64,000 nucleotides of DNA, taken from NCBI RefSeq assembly GCF_020177055.1, contig NZ_JAIQXT010000006.1, positions 62,001 through 126,000 of the forward strand, written 5' to 3'. A program made the position numbers and the translations under genes. The stretch comes from Sphingomonas sp. R647 (GTDB lineage: Bacteria > Pseudomonadota > Alphaproteobacteria > Sphingomonadales > Sphingomonadaceae). The number at the start of each line of letters is the position of its first letter. Position 1 is the stretch's first letter. The notes beneath the pieces are model-generated. The model was not told the DNA's origin and made no database searches. It saw nothing but the letters and a program-made list of their open reading frames with translations. Below are positions 24,621 through 32,808 of the stretch, piece by piece.

Positions 24621-25732
24621 GCGGGGGTCTCCACTTCGGGCCGCGCACGCAGGATGCGCGCGACGCCCAGGGTCATCACGGGAAGCACGAACACCGCCAG
24701 GATCGCATAGGCGAGCAGCCGGTAGCCGCTGCCGATCAACGCGACGAGGCCGATGCTGGTGGCGACGAAGACGCAGCCGAGCAGCAGCGCCAGTGCGATA
24801 ACCGCGCGGGCGCGGGCACCGAGCGCGACGCCGCGCTTTGCCTGCCACACCCCCGACACGCGCTCGTTCACGGCGTGGACGATGCCGGTCCCGGTTTCGA
24901 GCAGCGCGGCGAAGATCATCGCCTGGAATGCGATGGTGAAGACGGGGATGTTCATTTGCCCGAGCAGAAAGGCCGACGGCAGGGTCTCATCTGCAACCGC
25001 CGGGTAGAAAGCGAGCATGCACAGGAAGAAGCCGAGTGCGGGCAGCATCGCCAGCGGCCCGGCGATCGTCCCGGCGATCAGCGCGTCGCGGCGGCTGGTG
25101 AGATGCTTGGTGAGCGGCAGCACGACTGCCGCGGCGACGAGATTGTATCCGGCATAGGCGACCCCGCCCATCACCCACCCCGTCGTCGGCGCGGGGGTCG
25201 CGATATTGGTCGCGATCGCATCGCCGAACAGCGCGAGGCCGATCACCACGAACAGCGCATAGACGAAGTAGAGCAGCATCGAGGCGTATTTGAACAAGCG
25301 CTCGACCGATGCGGTGCCAAGGCTGGTGACGACCGCGATCGTGCCGGCGAGGATCAGCGTGCCGAGGATCGCTGGCGCACCAAAGCTCGCCCCGATCTCC
25401 CCCGCCGCCGCGCCGACCACGGCAAGGATCAGCACGAGCAGCAGGACATAGACGATCTCGAACACGATCCAGCCCGGCCCGAGCAGCTTCTGGAAGAAGC
25501 TGCGATAGTCATAGCTGCGGGTCAGATGGGCAAACGCAAAGGTCGCGGCGCACACCGCGCTCCAGATCAGCATCGCCAGCACCATGCCCCACAGCCCGCC
25601 CTGTGGCCCGCTGGGCAGGAAGAACTCCGCCAGCTCGCGCCCGGTGGCATAGCCGCCGCCGATCACCACGCCCTTGAAGGCAAGGCCGGGGAGCAGGAAG
25701 CGCTGGAACCAGCTCGGTTGGGTCATCGTCAT
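24617..25732 (-). CDS. YkvI-family membrane transporter
   Basis: 371 residues with about 10 hydrophobic segments. The first helix contains VVIGGGYATGRELAEFF, matching the YkvI family, a branch of the LeuT/APC-fold transporters. It is therefore likely to carry an amino acid or small peptide, here perhaps D-Glu, an N-acyl amino acid or a dipeptide. I start at ATG 25732, which overlaps the DgcN copy 2 stop (ATGA), in keeping with the rest of the operon; 25726 and 25747 are alternatives. No family member I know has a defined substrate. Confidence 0.8.
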   Translation of the reverse strand: MTMTQPSWFQRFLLPGLAFKGVVIGGGYATGRELAEFFLPSGPQGGLWGMVLAMLIWSAVCAATFAFAHLTRSYDYRSFFQKLLGPGWIVFEIVYVLLLVLILAVVGAAAGEIGASFGAPAILGTLILAGTIAVVTSLGTASVERLFKYASMLLYFVYALFVVIGLALFGDAIATNIATPAPTTGWVMGGVAYAGYNLVAAAVVLPLTKHLTSRRDALIAGTIAGPLAMLPALGFFLCMLAFYPAVADETLPSAFLLGQMNIPVFTIAFQAMIFAALLETGTGIVHAVNERVSGVWQAKRGVALGARARAVIALALLLGCVFVATSIGLVALIGSGYRLLAYAILAVFVLPVMTLGVARILRARPEVETPA

Positions 25733-26775
25733 GCGCCCTTCAGGCAAGTGTCGACGAGCGCATCGAACGCCGCGCCGCCGCGGATCGGATCGGCGACGGG
25801 CAGGCCCAGCCGCGCGCTTTCGGCAGCCATCAGCGCCTCGGCCTCATCGGCGTCGAGCGCGGCGGTGTTGTACGAAAAACCGCCGCATCGGATCGCGGGA
25901 TTGGTGCGCCGCCCAAGCCGGATCGCGAGGTCGGCAATCTCCTCGACGCTGACCACGCCATAGCCGGCGGTGCCGAGCATCTCGCGCCGTCCCGGCTCAT
26001 GGCACACCACGAATACATCGGGCTGGCTGCCATGGAGCAGCCCGAGCGACACTGCCGCATAAGCCGGATGCGCCAGCGACCCCTGCCCTTCGATCACGTC
26101 CCAGTGATCGGGCGCAGCGTCGGGCGAGAGGATTTCCGCCGCCCCCGCCTCAAAGTCGGAGACGACCGCGTCCATCGGGATGCCGCTGCCCGCGATCATG
26201 ATGCCGGTTTGGCCGGTCGCGCGAAAATCGCTCGGCACGCCGCGTGTCGCAAAGGCGCGGGCGAGCGCGAGCGCGGTGTATTTCTTGCCCAGCGCACAAT
26301 CGGTGCCGACGGTCAGCAGCCTCTTGCCGCTGCGCTTGCGCCCGGTCGCGACCGGGATGTCGGCGGGCGGCACGCGCACGTCGAACAACCGCCGCCCCAG
26401 CCGCTGCGCGGTCGCTGCAACCTCCGGCAGATCGGCAAGGCGCATGTGCATCCCCGCGATCAGGTCCAGCCCCGCCTCCAGCGCCTCGACCAGCGCGGGA
26501 CGCCACGACAGCGGGATGATCCCGCCCTGATTGGCGACGCCGATCACCATCGCCCGCGCGCCCTGTGCCCGCGCCTGTGCCGGGGTCAGCGCGAGCAGGC
26601 CGGTGGAGACGGTCGCGTCGGTCAGCCGCAGCTCACCCACACATTTGTCCGCCGCCCAGTCGCGCAGCCCCAGCGCCGTCTTGGCAAAGCCGCGCTCAAC
26701 CGTATCGCCCAGAAACAGGAGATAGGGCTGGGGCAGCATCGCATCCGATCCCGGCGCGTTGAACGGAGCGTTCAT
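25729..26775 (-). CDS. dgcN: DUF1611 protein, D-glutamate N-acetyltransferase-like (DgcN), copy 2
   Basis: 348 residues, with the same two-domain layout and P-loop-like GTDCALGKK as copy 1 (13353-14414). The two are close along their whole length, including CHEPGRREMLGTAG and the HWDVIEGQG motif. The start at ATG 26775 is 11 nt after the TonB receptor stop and gives an N terminus that matches copy 1 soon after; a longer ORF to 26931 runs through the receptor gene. No second DgcA is seen in this operon. Duplicated DgcN in two opposing operons suggests separate induction or slightly different acyl acceptors. Confidence 0.75.
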   Translation of the reverse strand: MNAPFNAPGSDAMLPQPYLLFLGDTVERGFAKTALGLRDWAADKCVGELRLTDATVSTGLLALTPAQARAQGARAMVIGVANQGGIIPLSWRPALVEALEAGLDLIAGMHMRLADLPEVAATAQRLGRRLFDVRVPPADIPVATGRKRSGKRLLTVGTDCALGKKYTALALARAFATRGVPSDFRATGQTGIMIAGSGIPMDAVVSDFEAGAAEILSPDAAPDHWDVIEGQGSLAHPAYAAVSLGLLHGSQPDVFVVCHEPGRREMLGTAGYGVVSVEEIADLAIRLGRRTNPAIRCGGFSYNTAALDADEAEALMAAESARLGLPVADPIRGGAAFDALVDTCLKGA

Positions 26776-26786
26776 CCCGGGCGCGA

Positions 26787-28970
26787 TCAGAAGGACAAGT
26801 CGATGGCGAGACCCAGCGTGCGGGGTTGCAGCGGCACCGTCGCGAGGAAGCCGGGATTGGTGGTTGCGACGTTGCTGCTGATCCGCCCCTCGGCATCGGT
26901 GACGTTGCGGGCATAGGCGCGCAGCGTCCACTTGTCGTTGAAGGTGACCGCCGCATTGAGATCAAGCGCGGCATAGCCGTCAATCGGCACCGACAGCCCA
27001 GAGCTTTCCAGAGCGGAAATGCGGTCGCCGACGATGCGCACCGTGCCGCCCAGCCGGCCCTGCGCCGAGCCACCGACGGCAAAGCTGTAGTCCGCGGTCA
27101 TCGCCGCCGAGATCTTCGGCACGCTCGGCAACTGGTCGCCATCGGTGCACGACGCGGTGGTTTCGGTGCATTTCGCGTCGGTATAGGCAAAGTTCGCCCC
27201 GACATTGAACCCGGCGGTCGGCGTGATCGTCAACGATGCCTCGACGCCCTTGCTGCGCGCCGTGCCCGCATTGACGAGGCCGCTGATGCCTGCGGCAAAG
27301 GAAGCGGCGGTCTGGAGGTTGTTCCAGTCGAGCATGAACACTGCGGCATCCACGCTGACCGCGCGGTCGAGGAAGCTGGCCTTCACGCCCGCCTCATAGC
27401 TCGTCACCCGCTCGGCGCCGACGGTGGCGGGGAAGCCCGGCAGCGCGACGTTCGGCCCGCCCGGCTTGTAGCCGCTGGCGACGCGCGCATAGATCATCGC
27501 GTCGCGGCTGAGATTGATCTGCGGGCTGACGCTGTACGTGACGATCTCTTCCGATGACGCACCATCGCCATTGGCGTTGAGGCCGAGCAGCGGGATCGCG
27601 GTCGACTGGGTAAAGGTCTGGTCGTTACGCGCCCAGCGCAGCCCGCCGGTCAGGTGGAACATCTCGCTGATCTTCCACGTCGCGTTTCCGAAGACGGCAT
27701 ATTCCTTGTAGGTGTTGGGCAGGCCGACGACCGCGAACGGATCGAACCCGGCGAGCGGCGCACCACTCGCATCGAGCGCGCGCACCACCTGGCTGTGGGT
27801 GTTATTCTCGTCGGTGTAGAAAAAGCCGACCATCCATTCGAAGCTGGTGCTCGGCGCCGAAGTCAGGCGCAGTTCCTGCGTCCATTTCTTCTGCTCCAGC
27901 GTCGCCGGATAGGGCGCAAAGCCGCCGAAGATGCCGCCGAACACGCGGGTCGCATCGGTCACTTCAAGGATTTCGAGCTTGCTGTACGAGGTGGTCGAGC
28001 TGAGCTCGGCAAAGCCGAAATCATAGCCGATCGTGGCCGAGTAGAATTGAAAGTCGCTGGTGAAGGGTTCGGCCAGCGCGGTGTTGGTGTTAAGGAACCC
28101 GGCGCCGGGCGCGATCGGGGTGTTGCCCATGCCTTCATAGACGATGCTGACATTGTCCGAATCCACCGACTGCCACACGCCGCTCAGCTTGATCGTGAGC
28201 GCAGGATCGGGCTGCCACAACAGCGCCACCCGGCCCCCCTGCTGGACCGCGTCGTTGACGTCTTCCTCGCCGGTCTGGATATTGTCGACATAGCCCGGCG
28301 TCTCGCGACGCGCATAGCTGGCGCTGACCGCGAGCTGATCGGTGATCAGCGGGACATTGACCATCGCGTTTGCGGCCCAGCCCACGCCATCGCCATGCGC
28401 CACGGTGAACACTTCGGCGCCGCCGCGGACCTTTAGGTCGTTCAGATCGGGCTGAACCGTGACATATTTGAGCAGGCCGCCGATCGAGCTGGCGCCATAG
28501 AGCGTCCCCTGCGGCCCGCGCAGCACTTCCAGCCGCTCGATGTCATAGGGCATCAGGTCGAGCGTGAAGGTCTGCGAGCGGTTGTAGATGCCGCTCGACC
28601 CGATCGGGGCATCGTCCAGATACATGCCGACCGTGGCGCTCGGCCCGATCGGCGCGACACCGCGCAGCGTCAGCGTCGAGCGGCCGGGCGACCCGGCATT
28701 GTCGACCTGAAGCCCCGGGATCGCAGCGGCATAGTCGGACAGCTGCGACGCGCCGCTCTGCTGCATTGCCTCGCCACTGACGACGGTAATCGAGATCGGC
28801 ACGTCCTGGATCCGCTCAGTCCGCTTCTGCGCGGTGACGACGATCTCGTCGCGGTCCATGGTGACGCCGGTGGCACTATCCTGCGCGAAGGCCGATGCCG
28901 GCAGCATCAGCGCGGTGGCCGCGGTCGAGAGGGACAGGACGATACGGGTCGGAATGGCATGCCGTGTCAT
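26787..28970 (-). CDS. TonB-dependent receptor (D-peptide island, receptor 2)
   Basis: 727 residues. Signal peptide about 1-29 (ending AFAQ), TonB-box region with DEIVVTAQKR, a plug containing VLRGPQGTLYGASSIGG, and a barrel ending in LGLAIDLSF with terminal Phe. The VTAQKRTERIQDVPISIT signature is of a widespread sphingomonad receptor group. It heads the operon with DgcN, the YkvI transporter, an S12 hydrolase and an M19 dipeptidase. Its promoter has the TTGACA-plus-palindrome arrangement. Substrate inferred to be a peptide or N-acyl compound with D-residues. Confidence 0.92.
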   Translation of the reverse strand: MTRHAIPTRIVLSLSTAATALMLPASAFAQDSATGVTMDRDEIVVTAQKRTERIQDVPISITVVSGEAMQQSGASQLSDYAAAIPGLQVDNAGSPGRSTLTLRGVAPIGPSATVGMYLDDAPIGSSGIYNRSQTFTLDLMPYDIERLEVLRGPQGTLYGASSIGGLLKYVTVQPDLNDLKVRGGAEVFTVAHGDGVGWAANAMVNVPLITDQLAVSASYARRETPGYVDNIQTGEEDVNDAVQQGGRVALLWQPDPALTIKLSGVWQSVDSDNVSIVYEGMGNTPIAPGAGFLNTNTALAEPFTSDFQFYSATIGYDFGFAELSSTTSYSKLEILEVTDATRVFGGIFGGFAPYPATLEQKKWTQELRLTSAPSTSFEWMVGFFYTDENNTHSQVVRALDASGAPLAGFDPFAVVGLPNTYKEYAVFGNATWKISEMFHLTGGLRWARNDQTFTQSTAIPLLGLNANGDGASSEEIVTYSVSPQINLSRDAMIYARVASGYKPGGPNVALPGFPATVGAERVTSYEAGVKASFLDRAVSVDAAVFMLDWNNLQTAASFAAGISGLVNAGTARSKGVEASLTITPTAGFNVGANFAYTDAKCTETTASCTDGDQLPSVPKISAAMTADYSFAVGGSAQGRLGGTVRIVGDRISALESSGLSVPIDGYAALDLNAAVTFNDKWTLRAYARNVTDAEGRISSNVATTNPGFLATVPLQPRTLGLAIDLSF

Positions 28971-29017
28971 GTGAAGTCTCCCTGAGCCTGCCTGTCACGC
29001 GATCCGGCGCGCGGCTT

Positions 29018-29058
29018 TTCTGATTGGGATAGTGTTGTCCCATTTGGACAATTGTCAA
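29018..29058 (-). promoter_or_regulatory. Promoter-operator of the TonB receptor 2 operon
   Basis: On the minus strand TTGACA (29058-29053) is followed after 4 nt by the palindrome core; full arms TTGTCC-CATTT-GGACAA span 29035-29051 on the plus strand. A weaker box, TTC-TGATT-GGG, is centred 20 bp away (29018-29028). A repressor bound here would cover the -35 to -10 interval. Confidence 0.65.
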
Positions 29059-29080
29059 TCTTGATTCGGTACGGGCCGGA

Positions 29081-29100
29081 TGCGGGTCATGCGACCCGCA
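29081..29100 (-). terminator. Hairpin downstream of the S12-membrane protein gene
   Basis: TGCGGGTC-ATGC-GACCCGCA forms an 8-bp stem with a 4-nt loop, 19 bp past the stop at 29119. There is no clear U-tract, so its strength as a terminator is doubtful. Confidence 0.45.
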
Positions 29101-29118
29101 CCCGACCCGCGGGGAACC

Positions 29119-31098
29119 TCAGTAACCGGCGCCGAAGCTCACCAGCTTGAACACCAGCGCCACCCACAGCAGGAAGAAGGCGCCGAGCACGAGCAGGACT
29201 GACCATAGTTTCGAGAACCAGCCGCGCCGGCCCTTGAACGCCAGCAGCAGGTTCCACACCGATGCGACGAGCAGGCCGAAATAGGCGAGCGTACCGACCA
29301 CCTGAAGCGTGAGGATCAGCCAGTCATTCTTGCCGTGGCCGTCGAAATTCTCGATCCCAATGACCACGATCAACCAGCCGACCAGCACCGCGATCACCAG
29401 CCAGCACAGGCCGCGCACCACGCGATAGGCGGTGCGCGCCGACCCGGTCAGCGCGAACTGCGCGCCATAGCGTTTGCGCGCGATCCACCCGATCGGCCAG
29501 CCGAGCGCGGTGATCAGGATCACGGCGAGTGCGAACAGCAACGCCGGAATCAGCCACGCGCCGGTCGCGTACCACGGGGTACGGTCCCACACCATGAAGG
29601 GCGAGACCATGCCAAAGGTCCAGCGGACCACCTGTCCGTCACGCACCTCGGCAACTAGCCGTTCCTTGCCATAGGCGTCCTGCCACACGAACGGTTCGAC
29701 CTCGATCCACTTGCGCGGCGCGCCGCCGAGCGAGGGGATGCCGCTGACCAGCGGGCGACCATCCTCGTCGAGGCCGATCTTCTCCTCACCGAGCAGATAG
29801 ACGAACGACGCGAAGCTCGATGCGACGCGGCGGCTGTTGGTCCAGCTGCCGACGAGCATTTTCGCATGCTCCTTCGCCGTGGCCAGTTCGACCGGCGGCT
29901 TGGGGTTGGCAACAGGGAGGTAGCGGTCGGCGAACCCGGCGACCAATGCGCTGCGCACCGCGCCCGGCGCGCCGCCCGCACCCTGGCTGTTGACCGAGAT
30001 ATAGATGCCGACCTTCTCCGCCGGGAAGATCTTGAGATCGGTGTGGAAATAGACAGTGTCGCCGCCATGGCCGACGGCACGGCGACCGTTGATCCACTCC
30101 TCGTAAAAGCCGAGCGCCATCTGGTTGCTGCCCTTGACGCTCAGATTCTGCGCGGTGAGCATCTGGGCCGTCGTCGCGGGCTTGAGCAGCGGGCCGCCCT
30201 CGTTGAGGAACGCCAGCATGAACTTGCCCATGTCCGCGCCACTCGCCGACAGCGCGCCGGCCGGCGCCATGCCGATGATCTCGAACCGCTGCGCCTTGCC
30301 CGATCCGGCTTCATAGCCCTGCGACATGAACGGCTTGAGCTTGGCGGGCAGCGGCTGGCGGAAGCTGGCATATTGCATGCCAAGGCGGCCGAAGATGTTG
30401 CGCTCGACATAGCTGTCGAACGACTGGCCCGACACGCGCTCGACGACATAGCCGGCCAAAGCGGTCGCATAGTTGGAATAAGCGGGCGTCGTGCCGGGCT
30501 GGTAGATCCGCTCGGGAATACGCTCTTTCAGGATATCGCCCAGCGGCTTGAGCGCGATGTCGAACGCCAGCAGGCCCTTGATGATCTCCTCAAACCCCGC
30601 CGTGTGCGTCATCAGGTGGCGCATCGTCATCGGCTTGCCGTCGTAGGGCGGAATCTTGAAATCGAGATAGGTGTTGATGTCCGCGTCGAGGTCGATCTTC
30701 CCCGCCTCGACCTGCTGCATCACTGCGGTCCAGGTGAACAGTTTCGAGGTCGAACCGGGGCGGAACAACGTCGTCGCCGGATCGACCGGCTTGCGGTTGG
30801 CGACGTCCGAATAGCCAAAGCCGCGCTGGGTCAGCACCGCGCCGTCCTTGACCACCACGACCACCGCGCCCGCGATGTCGCCGCGACCGAGCGCATAGGG
30901 CATGTAGCCATCGAGCCAGGTGTCGACATCGCCCTTGGTCAGGCGGTCGAGCCCGGCGGGCGTTGCGGGCTGCGTCGCCGGAGCCGCAGCGGGTTGTGGC
31001 GTCAGTGGCGCCTGTTGGGTTGAAGCCGGTATCGCGACGGTGAGCGCGAGCATCGCCGCCACCGCCAGTTTGACCTTATGCGTCCACAAGAACATCAT
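29119..31098 (-). CDS. S12 serine hydrolase fused to a C-terminal four-helix membrane domain
   Basis: 659 residues: a signal peptide or anchor (about 1-28), a Pro/Ala linker, the S12 domain with STSK (Ser116, Lys119), YSN near 205 and HGGDT near 352, then from about residue 535 four hydrophobic segments that form a membrane domain. The catalytic part would face the periplasm. The catalytic domain closely matches the S12 protein at 14489. ATG 31098 is followed by a second ATG; GGGAAGGGGG precedes them. It has its own operator-type promoter (31163-31203) and is transcribed alone. A membrane-bound D-peptidase or esterase is likely. Confidence 0.85.
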   Translation of the reverse strand: MMFLWTHKVKLAVAAMLALTVAIPASTQQAPLTPQPAAAPATQPATPAGLDRLTKGDVDTWLDGYMPYALGRGDIAGAVVVVVKDGAVLTQRGFGYSDVANRKPVDPATTLFRPGSTSKLFTWTAVMQQVEAGKIDLDADINTYLDFKIPPYDGKPMTMRHLMTHTAGFEEIIKGLLAFDIALKPLGDILKERIPERIYQPGTTPAYSNYATALAGYVVERVSGQSFDSYVERNIFGRLGMQYASFRQPLPAKLKPFMSQGYEAGSGKAQRFEIIGMAPAGALSASGADMGKFMLAFLNEGGPLLKPATTAQMLTAQNLSVKGSNQMALGFYEEWINGRRAVGHGGDTVYFHTDLKIFPAEKVGIYISVNSQGAGGAPGAVRSALVAGFADRYLPVANPKPPVELATAKEHAKMLVGSWTNSRRVASSFASFVYLLGEEKIGLDEDGRPLVSGIPSLGGAPRKWIEVEPFVWQDAYGKERLVAEVRDGQVVRWTFGMVSPFMVWDRTPWYATGAWLIPALLFALAVILITALGWPIGWIARKRYGAQFALTGSARTAYRVVRGLCWLVIAVLVGWLIVVIGIENFDGHGKNDWLILTLQVVGTLAYFGLLVASVWNLLLAFKGRRGWFSKLWSVLLVLGAFFLLWVALVFKLVSFGAGY

Positions 31099-31162
31099 GT
31101 CCCCCTTCCCCCTGGGCCTCGCGATCCTTCCCGCGTACGATTGACGCCAAGCGGATGAATCG

Positions 31163-31203
31163 TCCTGATCCGACGACAATGATCCTATTTGGAGAATTGT
31201 CAA
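31163..31203 (-). promoter_or_regulatory. Promoter-operator of the S12-membrane hydrolase
   Basis: TTGACA (31203-31198, minus strand) precedes by 4 nt the box TCC-TATTT-GGA (31183-31193 as read on the plus strand). A second box, TCC-TGATC-CGA (31163-31173), is centred 20 bp downstream in transcription direction. Geometry is the same as at 29018-29058. Confidence 0.62.
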
Positions 31204-31225
31204 ATGGAGAGGGTATCCTCAAATT

Positions 31226-31354
31226 CTCCCCCGCCAGGGGGAGGTGGCGCCGAAGGCGACGGAGGGGGCGGAAAGGTTAGCGCAAGAGGCTTGAGGGCAT
31301 AGCCGCCCTCCCCCTCCGTCACGCTGCGCGTGCCACCTCCCCCTGGCGGGGGAG
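31226..31354. repeat. Interrupted inverted repeat, 23-bp arms
   Basis: Arms at 31226-31248 and 31332-31354 (CTCCCCCGCCAGGGGGAGG type) are exact complements. Inner segments GACGGAGGGGG and CCCCCTCCGTC also pair, so the whole block can fold into one long stem. It lies between the S12-membrane gene promoter and the ACT-like gene end. The core resembles the terminator at 48147-48170. Confidence 0.7.
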
Positions 31355-31365
31355 GATTGCGCGAG

Positions 31366-31620
31366 TCAGCCGAAGCGCAGCCGCACGGTGCGCACGCTGA
31401 CGATCGCGCGCATCTTGTGTTCGATGATTTCGGCGCGTTGCGCGTCGATCCCGGCAATCGTGATCGCGGCGCGATAGCCGCGCGGGCGCGCCTCGACCGA
31501 CAGCGCCTCGACCACCCGATCCTGCTGCGCGAACAGGCCGAGCAGGCGGCACAACAATTGCGGGCAGCGCGCGGCGGTCACGACGAAGGTCGCGGTGCCG
31601 GTCACCGAACTCGCCTCCAT
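31366..31620 (-). CDS. Small ACT-like regulatory-domain protein (84 aa)
   Basis: A protein of one domain: beta strand TATFVVTAARCPQLLCRLLGLFAQQ, helix, strand RVVEALSVEARPRGYRA, then AITIAGIDAQRAEIIEHKM. This follows the beta-alpha-beta-beta-alpha order of ACT domains. ATG 31620 lies one base past the leucine-dehydrogenase-type gene, so the two are co-transcribed. ACT domains bind amino acids and often control enzymes or branched-chain pathways; a free-standing subunit could sense leucine or a related residue for its partner. Family membership is inferred from pattern only. Confidence 0.65.
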   Translation of the reverse strand: MEASSVTGTATFVVTAARCPQLLCRLLGLFAQQDRVVEALSVEARPRGYRAAITIAGIDAQRAEIIEHKMRAIVSVRTVRLRFG

Positions 31621-31621
31621 G

Positions 31622-32680
31622 TCAGGCGGCGAGAACAGGCTGGCGGTGCGCACGGGCGATCGCCGCGCGCGCCAGCCGGTCGGCGGCGCGATGCGGCGCG
31701 ATCCGCTCCGCCGCCGCATGGTCGAGCACCGCCGCCAGCCGCGTCCCGGTCGCCTCGACCCGCGCGCACGCCTCGTCCACGCTCCAGCCGAGATGCTCGG
31801 CGGCGACGTTGATGATGCCGCCCGCATTCACGACATAATCGGGCGCATAGAGGATGCCGCGTGCGAGCAGCGCATCGCCCTCCGCCGGGGTCGCCAGCTG
31901 GTTGTTCGCCGCGCCACACACCACCGACGCGCCGAGCCGCCGCACCGATGCCGCATCGATCACGCCGCCGAGCGCGCAGGGGGCAAACACTTCTGCGCGG
32001 GCTTCGAGCAGTTCGTCCGACTCCATCACGCGCGCACCGAAGCGCTGCGCCGCCTCCGCCGCAACCTCGATCCGCGGCTCCGCGACGAACAGCCGCGCTC
32101 CGGCTTCATGCAGCAATTCACACAGCGCAAAGCCGACATGGCCAAGGCCCTGCACTGCAACCGTCACATCGGCGAGCGACGCGCCGAGATGCCGCTCCAC
32201 CGCCACCTCCATCGACCGCAGCACGCCGAGCGCGGTCCAGGGCGAGGGATCGCCGCCCGGCGCACCGGGCGCTGCGGGCAGGCCGGCGACGTGGCGCGTG
32301 CTGTCGGCAACGCATTGCATATCGGCGACGCTGGTCCCGACATCCTCGGCGGTGACATAGCGCCCGCCCAGCGATGCGACCCCGCGCCCGAACGCGCGGA
32401 ACAGCGCGGCGCGGTCGAACGGCGCATCGGGCATCCGGATCACCGCCTTGCCGCCGCCCAGCGGAAGCCCGGCCAATGCGTTCTTGTAACTCATCCCCTC
32501 CGCCAGCCGCAGCGCATCCGCCACGGCGTCGGCGTCGCTGGCGTAGCGGTGGAAGCGACACCCGCCCGCTGCCGGGCCGAGCGCGGTCGAATGGATGGCG
32601 ATCACCCCCGACAGCCCCGATTGCGGGTCGTCGAGGCACAGCACCTCTTCGGGCGGGACGGGAGCGGGGGAATCGAACAT
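31622..32680 (-). CDS. Leucine/amino-acid dehydrogenase (Glu/Leu/Phe/Val dehydrogenase family)
   Basis: 352 residues. The N-terminal catalytic domain has GGCRFH (39-44), SYKNALAGLPLGGGK with Lys66 and catalytic Lys78, and AEDVGTS. The C-terminal Rossmann domain has the dinucleotide-binding VQGLGHVG. Length and motifs match bacterial leucine dehydrogenases, which convert branched-chain amino acids to 2-oxoacids with NAD. It is divergent from an Lrp/AsnC regulator and followed directly by an ACT-like gene. Substrate among Leu, Val and Phe cannot be fixed here. Confidence 0.85.
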   Translation of the reverse strand: MFDSPAPVPPEEVLCLDDPQSGLSGVIAIHSTALGPAAGGCRFHRYASDADAVADALRLAEGMSYKNALAGLPLGGGKAVIRMPDAPFDRAALFRAFGRGVASLGGRYVTAEDVGTSVADMQCVADSTRHVAGLPAAPGAPGGDPSPWTALGVLRSMEVAVERHLGASLADVTVAVQGLGHVGFALCELLHEAGARLFVAEPRIEVAAEAAQRFGARVMESDELLEARAEVFAPCALGGVIDAASVRRLGASVVCGAANNQLATPAEGDALLARGILYAPDYVVNAGGIINVAAEHLGWSVDEACARVEATGTRLAAVLDHAAAERIAPHRAADRLARAAIARAHRQPVLAA

Positions 32681-32808
32681 GCAGGGTCACCTTGATCGCA
32701 AGGCTGCGATAGTAACGGCTGACACTGGCAATTTCTGACCTATTAGTTCGCCATATCGCGATATTCGGCTAAACTCTGACCGCATATCGCTGCAATTGAG
32801 GTCAATTC

